Translations under genes and position numbers: made by a program | In this document: positions 5,495 to 13,705 of the stretch, piece by piece | Layout of the letters: each line of letters opens with the position of its first letter | Position numbering within the stretch: the stretch's first letter is position 1 | Notes under the pieces: generated by a model | The model's database searches: none | Seen by the model: only the letters and a program-made list of their open reading frames with translations | Told to the model about the DNA's origin: nothing | NCBI GenBank assembly: GCA_014653715.1 | Contig: JACWEB010000001.1 | Coordinates: 148,798 to 182,628 of the forward strand | Source of the DNA: Pelagibacterales bacterium SAG-MED31 | GTDB taxonomy: Bacteria > Pseudomonadota > Alphaproteobacteria > HIMB59 > GCA-002718135 | Length of the DNA stretch: 33,831 nucleotides | Direction of reading: 5' to 3'

Positions 5495-6807
5495 TAGTTG
5501 ATTACTTCATACGTATATGGAAGTGCACTTATCTCCATATCAGCTATTATAAAACAATCCTCAATTTTCTTTCTAACATTTTCATAATCATCTTCTGAAT
5601 TAGTATAAACTGTCAAAAGAGGTGTGCTAGTATCCACTTTATCACCAATTCTTAACACATGATCATAACCAACATTAAAATTAATTTTATCCGTCACTTG
5701 TTTTCTTCCTCCGCCTAACTCGATAAGAATTAATCCCAAATCTCTTGTTTTAATTTCCTTTACCCATCCCGGTTGTTTTGAAAAAATATCTTTTTTAATA
5801 GCTGTTATTTTTAAATGATTATCATATGATGACATAATGTCAGAAGGACCTCCCAAAGCGTGAACCATTTTTTCAAATTTTTCTGCTGCTTGACCATTGG
5901 ATATTACAGTATCAATTTTTTTTAGAGCATCTTCTTTTGAGAGATTTTGGGACATCATTAAAATTGAAGCCACTAACTCATATGTGATTATTTCCAGTCT
6001 AGATTCTTTTTCTTGGTTTTTTAAAAAATCAATACACTCAGACATTTCCAAAATATGCCCAGCGCTCTTTCCTAAAACTTGATTCATATCTGTTATGATT
6101 GCTTCACATTGTAAGCCAGCTCCTTTTGCTACTTTTACAAGTGAGTGGGATAATTCTCTTGCTATATCTATAGTGCTATTAAAAGATCCGTTCCCTACCT
6201 TCACATCTAAAACTAATGTCTTTAAACCTGATGCAATTTTTTTAGATAGTATGGACGATGTAATTAACGGCAAAGATTCTACTGTGCCTACAATGTCTCT
6301 AATTGAATATAATTTTTTATCAGCAGGAGCTAAGTTTGAAGTTTGACCTATAATTGCACAGCCAATTTCTTTTACAACTTTCTTAAAAGTATCTAAATCT
6401 GGCTGTGTATTATACCCAGGAATTGAATCAAATTTATCTAACGTTCCCCCCGTATGTCCAAGACCTCTTCCAGAAATCATTGGGACAAATAATCCACAGG
6501 CTGCTAAAATAGGTGCAAGAATAACACTTGTTTTATCTCCAACACCACCGGTGGAATGCTTATCACAAACTAAATTAGTATCAACAACACCAGCCCAATT
6601 AATCGTATCCCCTGAAGTTGTCATTGCTTCAGTTAAATTAACTGTTTCTTCAGGAATCATGCCATTTAAAAAAATTGCCATGCTCATCGCTGCAACTTGT
6701 GAATCCGAAAAAGACCCATCGGTTAAACCTTTTACAAATAAAGAAATTTCTTTCTTCGAAAGAACTTTCTTATCTCTTTTTTTTCTAATTATTTCCTGTG
6801 GAATCAT
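5494..6807 (-). CDS. deoA: Thymidine phosphorylase
   Basis: Splits thymidine or deoxyuridine with phosphate to the free base and 2-deoxyribose-1-phosphate. The family signature KHSTGGVGDKTS (phosphate binding, about residues 83-94) is intact, with the glycine-rich SGRGLGHTGGTLDK and the downstream LKTLVLDVKVGNGSF and IRDIVGTVESLPLI segments in order: alpha domain, alpha/beta domain, then C-terminal domain. The track ORF starts at a TTG; I use the ATG one codon later (437 aa), which gives the normal MIPQEIIRKKRD start. It overlaps the punA end by 23 bp. Pyrimidine-nucleoside phosphorylase activity (uridine as well) cannot be excluded by eye. Confidence 0.93.
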   Translation of the reverse strand: MIPQEIIRKKRDKKVLSKKEISLFVKGLTDGSFSDSQVAAMSMAIFLNGMIPEETVNLTEAMTTSGDTINWAGVVDTNLVCDKHSTGGVGDKTSVILAPILAACGLFVPMISGRGLGHTGGTLDKFDSIPGYNTQPDLDTFKKVVKEIGCAIIGQTSNLAPADKKLYSIRDIVGTVESLPLITSSILSKKIASGLKTLVLDVKVGNGSFNSTIDIARELSHSLVKVAKGAGLQCEAIITDMNQVLGKSAGHILEMSECIDFLKNQEKESRLEIITYELVASILMMSQNLSKEDALKKIDTVISNGQAAEKFEKMVHALGGPSDIMSSYDNHLKITAIKKDIFSKQPGWVKEIKTRDLGLILIELGGGRKQVTDKINFNVGYDHVLRIGDKVDTSTPLLTVYTNSEDDYENVRKKIEDCFIIADMEISALPYTYEVIN

Positions 6808-7612
6808 CAAATGTCACTTCTGTAATAAAGTTTTTAATTAATTGAAGAATATTATTTTCAGCTAGACTGGCATTTTCGAGAGTTTCCTTATGACTAAGTT
6901 TAGTTTTATTCATTCCTGCTGCTAAATTAGTGATGACACTAATTGCTATTACTGGAAGGTTACAATGATTAGCCACTAATACCTCCGGCACTGTTGACAT
7001 GCCTACAGCATTGCCACCAATAACTTTTAGCGCATTTATTTCAGCTGGTGTTTCAAAATTTGGACCAGAATACATACAATAAATACCTTCAAAAATTTGT
7101 TGGTTAGTTTTGTTGGCAATTCCAAGCAATTGATCGCGATAAAATTTATGGTAACCATCGCTCATGTCATGAAACCTAGGTCCATACTCATCTTGGTTTT
7201 TTCCAATCAAAGGGTTGTAACCACTCCAATTAATATGATCAGATATAGCCATTAAACTTCCCGCTGGCATTTTTTCATCAAGGCTTCCTGCTGCGTTGGT
7301 AACAATTAAAAGTTTACACCCGATATCTTTTAATACACGAATTGGTTTCGCGAGACTATTTGGTTCATGTCCTTCATAGATATGGGACCGACCGTACATG
7401 CACACTACTTTTTTATCAGCTATGTTTCCTAGAACTAATTTTCCTGCATGACCTTTTACTGTAGGTTGAGGAAAATCTGAAAGGTCGGTATACGGTATTT
7501 CTTTAATAATATTTTGTTGTTCAAAAAAATTTGTTAACCCTGATCCCAAAATAACTGCAATTTCTGGCTGCGTATTTGTTGTTTCTAAAAAAACTTTTGA
7601 AGAAGAATGCAT
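6785..7612 (-). CDS. punA: Purine nucleoside phosphorylase (trimeric PunA type)
   Basis: Phosphorolysis of inosine and guanosine (and deoxy forms) to base and (deoxy)ribose-1-phosphate. The motifs in order are ILGSGLTNF (phosphate loop), HAGKLVLG, GRSHIYEGH, VTNAAGSL, SDHINWSGYNPLIG, the long PNP signature around YSGPNFETPAEI, GGNAVGMSTVPE, and ISVITNLAAGM with the asparagine that contacts the purine 6-oxo group. At 275 aa it is the trimeric low-molecular-mass class, not hexameric DeoD. The start ATG overlaps the cdd stop (TAATG). A methylthioadenosine phosphorylase is less likely given the NLAAG asparagine. Confidence 0.92.
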   Translation of the reverse strand: MHSSSKVFLETTNTQPEIAVILGSGLTNFFEQQNIIKEIPYTDLSDFPQPTVKGHAGKLVLGNIADKKVVCMYGRSHIYEGHEPNSLAKPIRVLKDIGCKLLIVTNAAGSLDEKMPAGSLMAISDHINWSGYNPLIGKNQDEYGPRFHDMSDGYHKFYRDQLLGIANKTNQQIFEGIYCMYSGPNFETPAEINALKVIGGNAVGMSTVPEVLVANHCNLPVIAISVITNLAAGMNKTKLSHKETLENASLAENNILQLIKNFITEVTFDDSTGNN

Positions 7613-8028
7613 TATAAATTTTCTGGACCAAAGGAGTCAGGAAGTAAATCTTCTAGTGTTGATGTTTTGATATGTCCATTAACATTACACATATGAATAT
7701 TAACATCAAGTGCTGCAAACTCTCTTAATCTTTGCCTGCACCCTCCACAAGGTGAGCAAAGTAAATCTCCAGAACCGATCACCACTACCTCTTTAATTTT
7801 TGTAAAACCCTTTGCTACAAGATTTCCTATTGCGCTTGCTTCTGCACATTGAGATTGTGGGTATGCTGCATTCTCAACATTGCACCCTGCAATAACTGAA
7901 TTGTCCTCTGTAAGAAATGCAGCACCTACTTTAAATTTTGAATAAGGAACATGTGCATTATCTCTAACATCTTTTGCAGCTTGAAAAAGCTTTTCAAAAT
8001 TTTCTGAAATCATATCTTCGTTTAACAT
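7612..8028 (-). CDS. cdd: Cytidine deaminase
   Basis: Zinc hydrolase converting (deoxy)cytidine to (deoxy)uridine for salvage. This is the tetrameric short form of 138 aa: all-cysteine zinc ligands C61 (in CAEASA, with catalytic E63) and C94/C97 (in SPCGGCRQ), with the substrate-contacting NVENAAYP at 50-57. It is the first of the nucleoside genes and is followed by punA and deoA with overlapping codons. Only 26 bp separate it from the DUF1501 gene upstream, and no terminator is visible there, so the operon may begin at the DUF1800 gene. Confidence 0.95.
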   Translation of the reverse strand: MLNEDMISENFEKLFQAAKDVRDNAHVPYSKFKVGAAFLTEDNSVIAGCNVENAAYPQSQCAEASAIGNLVAKGFTKIKEVVVIGSGDLLCSPCGGCRQRLREFAALDVNIHMCNVNGHIKTSTLEDLLPDSFGPENL

Positions 8029-8054
8029 GAAAAAACAAAAAAAATTATTTATTT

Positions 8055-9206
8055 CTAAATCTTAAACAATTCTTCTGTTAAATCAGGTAGGTCATCACCC
8101 CAGAAAACTTCTCTGCGTAAAAATTCTGGATCCTTATCAAAACACATAGACATGGCTGAATTATAAACAGCCCTTGAATCAATAGTTGAGTTTAGATCTC
8201 TGCCTTCAAATAATTCTTTCTTTTTTAAACCAGGCCAATCTGTATACACCTGTGATTTTTTTAACAAACCACCTGCCATTAATATTGCACTTCCATAGCC
8301 ATGCTCTGTCCCATAACCTCCGTTTTGTTTAATTGTTCTGCCAAATTCTGTAAGCGTTAAAATAAGAGTGTTATCAAAAGCTTGACCAAGATTTTCATAC
8401 AATATTTTTACAATTTCATTTACCTCTTCTAGCTCATCTGCATGAGCTCCATCAACACCCCCTTGGGCAGCATGCGTATCAAATCCATCTAATTCAAAAA
8501 CGGCTACACGTGGACCGCTTTGATCTTTAAGTTGCTTAGCAGCTTCTTGCGCAAGTTTTTTTTTATCATCCGAGTCTGTTGCAATTTGCATTGATAGTGG
8601 TCTTTGTCTGATTGTATCAAGTGTAGACTTAATGAGCTCATTATGATCACCTTTGAATTCGTCATAAATTTGATCTATTAATTTTGTCTCTACAAAATCT
8701 GGGGAGGGGAAAAAGTTATTATTTTGTGGAACACCGCGCAATAAAAGTGGCATCGGTAAAGATATAGCTAACCCTTTGCCAACAATATCTGATGCCAATA
8801 AACCTCTACCAAGCCATCCTGTTTTTTCTTTGTACGGAATATGAGCACCTGTTTCCATTAAGTTTTGCCCATCAAAATGAGATCTGCCAGTGTAAGGAAT
8901 GTTTGTTGCATGCACAAATGCTGCTTTGTCGTTCTGCCATAGTTCATGAAAAATTTCTAATTTAGGATGTAAACCAAAATCACTATTCAATTTAAGAACA
9001 TCTTCTAAAATAAGTTTTTTTCTTAATTTTTTTAATCTTTTATCTCCAATTACTGGTACTGCTGTTAAACCATCCATCCCCCCACGAAGAGAAATAATTA
9101 TAAGGTTTTTTTTCTGCATTGAAGCAAAGCTTAATTTAGGAAAAAATCCAGAGAGAAATAATGTTGTTGAGCCTCCAATTAAAAAATTTCTTCTTGTACA
9201 ATTCAT
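8055..9206 (-). CDS. DUF1501 family protein, Tat-exported
   Basis: A 383-aa protein of the alkaline-phosphatase-like DUF1501 family. The N-terminus CTRRNFLIGGSTTLFLSGFF is a twin-arginine signal, so it is folded before export to the periplasm. Family segments include LIIISLRGGMDGL, TGRSHFDGQNLMETG, VAVFELDGFDTHAAQGG and LTEFGRTIKQNGGYGTEHG, which carry the conserved Asp/His/Glu residues resembling metal ligands of the phosphatase superfamily. The function of the family is unknown. It is paired with the DUF1800 gene directly upstream, overlapping by 4 bp (ATGA). That pairing is common across bacteria and suggests a joint extracytoplasmic role. Confidence 0.9.
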   Translation of the reverse strand: MNCTRRNFLIGGSTTLFLSGFFPKLSFASMQKKNLIIISLRGGMDGLTAVPVIGDKRLKKLRKKLILEDVLKLNSDFGLHPKLEIFHELWQNDKAAFVHATNIPYTGRSHFDGQNLMETGAHIPYKEKTGWLGRGLLASDIVGKGLAISLPMPLLLRGVPQNNNFFPSPDFVETKLIDQIYDEFKGDHNELIKSTLDTIRQRPLSMQIATDSDDKKKLAQEAAKQLKDQSGPRVAVFELDGFDTHAAQGGVDGAHADELEEVNEIVKILYENLGQAFDNTLILTLTEFGRTIKQNGGYGTEHGYGSAILMAGGLLKKSQVYTDWPGLKKKELFEGRDLNSTIDSRAVYNSAMSMCFDKDPEFLRREVFWGDDLPDLTEELFKI

Positions 9207-10639
9207 ACTTTTAATACTCCTGGTAAATTACAAATGACTCCAAATTTTCTTCCTAAATCTTTTTCCGTTGTCCCAAATCTAAATTGATGAATAAGAGAAG
9301 TCATACTTTCATAATTATTAAAATTATTCTTAAGGCAACTTATAATAAAATCATGTAATTGATTTTCAGATTTAACTAACCGTGGAAGCTCCACTGAAGC
9401 AAACCAAAACCGCCGTAATAGTAATTCGGGCGACACCCAATCTGCCTCAACATCACTCCAGCCATTTGGTTGTTTAGCTCGATAGGGTGAATGTCCTATT
9501 TCTCTAAGTATCCAAGATAACTGCCTCTGTCTATTAGTTGGTCTTGATTTAAAATTATAATTCATCCTATCTGCAGATAAAGGAATATTTAAATCAAACA
9601 TTCTTGATAATTGCATAAGCCATATTTCTGGAGGATGAAATTTATGTGTAGTGTCATTATATTTAAAGGCTTGCTTTATCACCGCCTTATGAATTTCAAT
9701 TAAATTACCATTAGATTTATTCCAGGCTTCAATAACAGGATTAATCATTTCTACAGTTGGTTCATCTGTAATAAAATGTCGACATAATTTTGTTGATACA
9801 AACTCGATACAAACTGGATGAGTTGCAAGATCATGAATAACTTTAGCAAGCTCTCTTTTTGCATCATTTTTATATTTAACACCTAAAACTTGCTTCTCTC
9901 CTTTTTGATGCTTTTCTTGATCAAACCAAACATCTCCAGTTTCTAAATTTTTTCTACTCCATTTATGTCCCCACCCAGTCATAATGTAGGCTAATTGAAT
10001 TACATCTTCTTGAGTATAACCTGCAGACGGGGAAACGGTATGTAACTCTAATAATTCTCTAGCGTGATTTTCATTAATGGTATCTCTTGATTCTAATCCT
10101 CTTCTAGAGTTTGGCCCCACAGACTCTGAGTTATCAAGATGATGAATCATGCACCATGATGTTGTTACTGAATGAACCATTTCTTCAAAAGTTTTAACCA
10201 TGTTTGGTCTAATAATTTCTCGTTGATAAGGCCCTGTACTAAACTCAGCTAAAAAATCTTTTTCACTGATAGCAAAGTGATTTCCCCAGAAAAGCCAAAA
10301 ACGCTCAAAGACAGGTTGCTGACTAAATTTTGTTTGATAATGTCTAATGGCATGCTCATTCAACTCAAAGTATCTCTCACCTGTTTTTAACCTAAGGTCA
10401 TCTTTTGCTTTTTTGTATTCATTTTTGTCATTTTTAAATTTTTTTCTTAAAACTTCTCTGTCACCATATACCCACTCACCGTATTTTTTTCTCAGTTCTT
10501 TTTCTGCTGGTATGGATCCAGGCCATAAAAGGTCTGGGACAGTGTTTAGCTGACTTAATGCCCAAGGAAGAGGGTCATCTGGCTTTTTATCAATTGGGGA
10601 GAGGCCAAAAGCAACTCGTCTAAAAAAATTTAATGACAT
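9203..10639 (-). CDS. DUF1800 family protein
   Basis: A 478-aa protein recognised as DUF1800 (PF08811) by the segments FWLFWGNHFAIS, INENHARELLELHTVSPSAGYTQEDVIQLAYIMTGW, KQVLGVKY and HPVCIEFVSTKLCRHF. No signal peptide is obvious at the N-terminus (MSLNFFRRVAFGLSP), although its DUF1501 partner is Tat-exported, so the two might be exported together or act in different compartments. The activity of the family is unknown. It heads the minus-strand run to cdd-punA-deoA and faces the TrpF-like gene across a 49-bp divergent spacer. The ATG start is supported by the typical family beginning (RRVAFG). Confidence 0.88.
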   Translation of the reverse strand: MSLNFFRRVAFGLSPIDKKPDDPLPWALSQLNTVPDLLWPGSIPAEKELRKKYGEWVYGDREVLRKKFKNDKNEYKKAKDDLRLKTGERYFELNEHAIRHYQTKFSQQPVFERFWLFWGNHFAISEKDFLAEFSTGPYQREIIRPNMVKTFEEMVHSVTTSWCMIHHLDNSESVGPNSRRGLESRDTINENHARELLELHTVSPSAGYTQEDVIQLAYIMTGWGHKWSRKNLETGDVWFDQEKHQKGEKQVLGVKYKNDAKRELAKVIHDLATHPVCIEFVSTKLCRHFITDEPTVEMINPVIEAWNKSNGNLIEIHKAVIKQAFKYNDTTHKFHPPEIWLMQLSRMFDLNIPLSADRMNYNFKSRPTNRQRQLSWILREIGHSPYRAKQPNGWSDVEADWVSPELLLRRFWFASVELPRLVKSENQLHDFIISCLKNNFNNYESMTSLIHQFRFGTTEKDLGRKFGVICNLPGVLKV

Positions 10640-10642
10640 AGG

Positions 10643-10673
10643 TTTACAAACTAGTTTACAGATATTTTATAAT
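10643..10673 (+). promoter_or_regulatory. Possible promoter of the TrpF-like gene with a palindromic centre
   Basis: The 49-bp divergent spacer holds TATAAT (10668-10673), 16 bp before the ATG, and TTTACA 19 bp upstream of it, a long spacing. The palindrome AAACTAGTTT (10648-10657) and the repeated GTTTAC lie between. With both genes starting here, a shared control region is plausible. Confidence 0.35.
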
Positions 10674-10688
10674 AATAAAATATTAAAA

Positions 10689-11339
10689 ATGAAAAAAATA
10701 TCATTAAAAATTTGCGGCATCACAAATTCACAGTCTGTCAAAACAGCCTATAAAAATAAAATTAAATCACTTGGATTTGCGAGCAATAATCTAAATGGTC
10801 CAAACACTGCTACGGATAAAAAAATACAAATACTAATTAAAGAATGTAAAAATTATAAAATTGAATCAGTTTTGCTAACTCGCTATGTTTCCTTAGATAA
10901 ATTAATTAAACAAATAGATTTTACAAAACCAAAAACTATATCATGCTCATATCACTTTAAGAAAGACGAGTTACAACTTTTACGTAAAACATTTAAAAGG
11001 TTAAAAATTGGTATTGCAGTTAATCCTGAAAATTTTAATATAAAATATCTTCATAATATTAAAAATATTGTGAATATCATATACTATGATCTCAACGTAT
11101 ATAAAACTAGAAGTATAAAGACATATTCGTTAATGAAGTGTTTAAAACAAATTCAATCTATAAAAAACCTATCTATTCCTGTTTTTATAGGAGGAGGTAT
11201 AAATGAAGAAAAGGCTAATAAAATAATAAATTTATTAAACCCTGAAGGCATTGATGTATCGCGCAATCTCAAAAATTCTAAAAATATAATTTCTTCAAAG
11301 AAATTAAAAAACTTCTTACAGCAAGTTGCGGTAGCTTAA
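10689..11339 (+). CDS. Divergent TrpF-like (phosphoribosylanthranilate isomerase fold) protein
   Basis: A 216-aa single-domain protein that aligns by eye to TrpF: LKICGIT at 6-12 retains the catalytic cysteine (C9), and FIGGGINEEKANK (167-178) with EGIDVSRNL (186-194) matches the C-terminal phosphate-binding strands. However, the SPR arginine loop of TrpF is SNNLNGP here, the QLHG strand is SCSYHF, and the GGTG..F.W loop is missing (YKTRSIKTYS). D134 in IIYYDLN might be the catalytic acid. So the (beta/alpha)8 fold is likely, but activity as tryptophan isomerase is doubtful. No other trp gene is near; instead it lies against the folate operon and its 3' end overlaps folK by 24 bp in convergent orientation. 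Very lysine- and isoleucine-rich. Confidence 0.6.
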   Translation: MKKISLKICGITNSQSVKTAYKNKIKSLGFASNNLNGPNTATDKKIQILIKECKNYKIESVLLTRYVSLDKLIKQIDFTKPKTISCSYHFKKDELQLLRKTFKRLKIGIAVNPENFNIKYLHNIKNIVNIIYYDLNVYKTRSIKTYSLMKCLKQIQSIKNLSIPVFIGGGINEEKANKIINLLNPEGIDVSRNLKNSKNIISSKKLKNFLQQVAVA

Positions 11340-11816
11340 TTTTTTCACAATATAAGTATCTTTTAGTTGTTTAATTAATTGTTTCACCGTTAATTTAGAC
11401 ACTGGGTGTCTGAAGAAAGGATTAATATCCAAAAGAGGGTATAGAACAAAATCTCTTTCTTGTGCACGTGGATGTGGGATGACTAAGTTGTTATTTTTAA
11501 AAACTTTTTGATCAGAGAAAATAATATCTAAATCAATTTTTCTAGGTCCATTAATAATTCTTTTATTTTTTTTTAAATTTCTTTCTGCCAATTGTATTTT
11601 ATTTATTAATTGGCTTGGTAACATTTCAGATTTCAAACAAACCATAGTATTGTAAAAAAAATTTTGCTTTAAATATCCGTAAGGTTTGGATTTGTAAACA
11701 TGGGCAACTTTAGCCACATGACCAATTTTTCCTAATTCAACTAATGCTTTTGATAAATTATTTCTGTAATTGCCAACATTGGTTCCTAAGGCGATATAAT
11801 AACTAGTTGGATACAC
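11316..11816 (-). CDS. folK: 2-amino-4-hydroxy-6-hydroxymethyldihydropteridine diphosphokinase (HPPK)
   Basis: Transfers pyrophosphate from ATP to 6-hydroxymethyl-dihydropterin, the step before dihydropteroate synthase. The motifs are YIALGTNVGNYRNNL at the N-terminus, the metal- and ATP-binding GPRKIDLDIIF, and IPHPRAQERDFVLYPLLDI. The track start is a TTG giving 176 aa; the GTG ten codons later (used here, 166 aa) places the start five residues before YIALG, as is usual. Either start overlaps the folB end (14 or 44 bp), and neither has a good ribosome binding site, so translation is probably coupled. Last gene of the folate operon. Confidence 0.9.
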   Translation of the reverse strand: MYPTSYYIALGTNVGNYRNNLSKALVELGKIGHVAKVAHVYKSKPYGYLKQNFFYNTMVCLKSEMLPSQLINKIQLAERNLKKNKRIINGPRKIDLDIIFSDQKVFKNNNLVIPHPRAQERDFVLYPLLDINPFFRHPVSKLTVKQLIKQLKDTYIVKKLSYRNLL

Positions 11817-12147
11817 TAACTGTTTCTGATCCGTAACGTTTAGCAACTGCCGTTTTATTAATTTTAACTTTAACTTTTTTAATCTTAAATTTTTTTGCTA
11901 ACATGTGAGAAGAAGAGGTAATGAGTTTCTCCAAAGTATCACAAGATGACTCAGTAATAAATTGTTTTAATGATTTAGCTATCTTTGAATAATCTTTTAG
12001 ATTATTCATTGCTTCTAGATCCTTGCCTTTAGCTACACTATAACTAAAATTTAAAGTAACTTTGAGTAATTGCTTTTTCTTTCGCTCCTCTGGGGTAATC
12101 CCAATATTTGCAAATATTTTTAGATTTTTAATTTCTACATCAAACAT
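11803..12147 (-). CDS. folB: Dihydroneopterin aldolase
   Basis: Cuts 7,8-dihydroneopterin to 6-hydroxymethyl-dihydropterin and glycolaldehyde, supplying FolK. The 114-aa protein shows the family pattern: an N-terminal FDVEIKNLKIFANIGITPEERKKKQ with the conserved G.x.xER stretch, NLKDYSKIAKSLKQFI in the middle, TLEKLITS, and the C-terminal KVKVKINKTAV strand. The C-terminus (RYGSETVSVSN) is typical. The start lies within the last 13 bp of folP, again suggesting coupling. FolB proteins can have epimerase or oxygenase side activities, which cannot be judged here. Confidence 0.88.
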   Translation of the reverse strand: MFDVEIKNLKIFANIGITPEERKKKQLLKVTLNFSYSVAKGKDLEAMNNLKDYSKIAKSLKQFITESSCDTLEKLITSSSHMLAKKFKIKKVKVKINKTAVAKRYGSETVSVSN

Positions 12148-12953
12148 AATTTTTTATACACCCTAAGAGTTTGGTGGGTTTCTTTAACGTCATGTACTCT
12201 AAACATATTCACCCCTTTTTTATAGCAATAAAGGGCTGAGGCTATTGAGCCTCCGAGACGATTATTAACATCACTCTTATCAATACCGCTGATCCAACTC
12301 TTACGAGATGCTCCTAATAAGACGCCACATTTTTTGATTTTAAATTGTTGAATATTTTGCATGATTTCAACGTTTTGTGAGAGATTTTTACCAAAACCAA
12401 TGCCTGGATCAAACCAAATTTTAGAGTGGGGTATTTTATATTTATCGACTGTTTTGAGAGTTGTTTGAAAAATTTTTTTAATATCACTCACAACATTTTT
12501 ATAAGAATTTACTTTAGATTGCATGATTTTTGGTAGGGCTGGGGTATGCATTAAGACTAAACCATTTTTAAATTTTTTAGTTAACTGAAACAAATCATTA
12601 GAACCTCCAAACACATCATTAATGATATGTACCCCATTCTCTAAGGCAAATTCCTGTGTCTCAATTTTAGAAGAATCAATAGATATTAAAAATTGATCTT
12701 TAGGTAATTTTTTTAAGATTGGAGATAGTTTTCTAATTTCTTCTTTATAACTTATTGGATCGCTTCCCGGTTTAGTGCTCTCCGCTCCTATATCAATAAT
12801 TTGAGCCCCTTCTTCAATCATCCCCTTTATAGATTTTAAAGCATCAGATGTTTTGTAATTCTTTCCCCCATCACTGAAAGAATCTTTGGTAACATTACAA
12901 ATTCCCATAATTGCTGGCGACACAATAGAAAATTTATTTTTATTAAATATCAT
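12135..12953 (-). CDS. folP: Dihydropteroate synthase
   Basis: Joins p-aminobenzoate to the pterin diphosphate made by FolK; the target of sulfonamides. TIM-barrel of 272 aa with the two family signatures GICNVTKDSFSDGGK (residues 17-31, pterin and phosphate binding) and IIDIGAESTKPGSDPI (pABA loop), followed by ISIDSSK, IINDVFGG, WFDPGIGFGK and GASRKSWI, all in place. The start overlaps the pabC stop as ATGA. No substitution suggestive of resistance is obvious by eye. Firm call. Confidence 0.95.
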   Translation of the reverse strand: MIFNKNKFSIVSPAIMGICNVTKDSFSDGGKNYKTSDALKSIKGMIEEGAQIIDIGAESTKPGSDPISYKEEIRKLSPILKKLPKDQFLISIDSSKIETQEFALENGVHIINDVFGGSNDLFQLTKKFKNGLVLMHTPALPKIMQSKVNSYKNVVSDIKKIFQTTLKTVDKYKIPHSKIWFDPGIGFGKNLSQNVEIMQNIQQFKIKKCGVLLGASRKSWISGIDKSDVNNRLGGSIASALYCYKKGVNMFRVHDVKETHQTLRVYKKLCLM

Positions 12954-13705
12954 AATTTTAATTGAGCTTCGTATATTGAAGATAGTCTTTTAAACATTTT
13001 TGATGAAGAGCTAAACCATTTAATTTGAGGAATAGATGAAACTTTAACTACACCTTTACCAGAACCAACCAAAATTAATTCATCGGATGACAACAAGTCT
13101 GAAGAGGTTATGGATTTAAATATATATTTATTCGTAAATTTTTTTAATAAATAATTCATTGTTATACCCTTATAATAATTACCTTTGGGCATAATCATCT
13201 GATTATTCTTAATCATAATTAAGTTTGTTGTAGAACCTTCAAGGATCATCTTTTTGCTATAAAATAAGATTTCTTCTTTTTGCATATCAATATCTTTTTG
13301 TAGAGATAATATTTTTTTATAGTGTAGATTTTTTACTCTGGCATTCACTCGTTGATAATTAATAAGCTGGCATTGAAAATTATTGCTTGGTTTTAGTCGA
13401 GGTCGAAGAGATATAGATATAAGGTTTTGTTTAACAGCAATTCTAAGAAGGTGATTAAATTTTTTTATCTTTAATTGATTTGGAATTAACTCTAATAATT
13501 TTTTTTCGGTTAGAGCAAATTTAATATTTTGTTTTTTTAAACTTTTATTTAACTGCGATAAGTGCTCTTTTAAAAAAATATATCTGGGACTTCTTCCTAC
13601 AACTCTGACTGTTGTAAAAACGCCTTTTGACCCCCACAAATGATCGTACTTAACACTATTAAAGCTGTTATAATTGTAGGACTTTTTGAATGAGAAATTT
13701 ACCAT
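12950..13705 (-). CDS. pabC: Aminodeoxychorismate lyase, PLP-dependent
   Basis: Splits 4-amino-4-deoxychorismate to p-aminobenzoate and pyruvate. Fold-type IV PLP protein of 251 aa: WGSKGVFTTVRV near the start, the likely Schiff-base lysine in VKNLHYKKIL, ILEGSTTNLIMIKNN (cofactor glutamate), and a C-terminal SDELILVGSGKGVVKV. The sequence is divergent, so a D-amino acid or branched-chain aminotransferase of the same fold cannot be excluded by sequence alone; position between pabA and folP makes the lyase call strong. The track start is a TTG; I use the ATG one codon later. The 38-bp overlap with pabA is long. Confidence 0.82.
   Translation of the reverse strand: MVNFSFKKSYNYNSFNSVKYDHLWGSKGVFTTVRVVGRSPRYIFLKEHLSQLNKSLKKQNIKFALTEKKLLELIPNQLKIKKFNHLLRIAVKQNLISISLRPRLKPSNNFQCQLINYQRVNARVKNLHYKKILSLQKDIDMQKEEILFYSKKMILEGSTTNLIMIKNNQMIMPKGNYYKGITMNYLLKKFTNKYIFKSITSSDLLSSDELILVGSGKGVVKVSSIPQIKWFSSSSKMFKRLSSIYEAQLKL

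Noticed and set aside
5163-6841. Plus-strand ORFs of 61-96 aa across the O-methyltransferase and deoA genes
   Set aside because: Antisense shadows of conserved enzymes; no independent motif.
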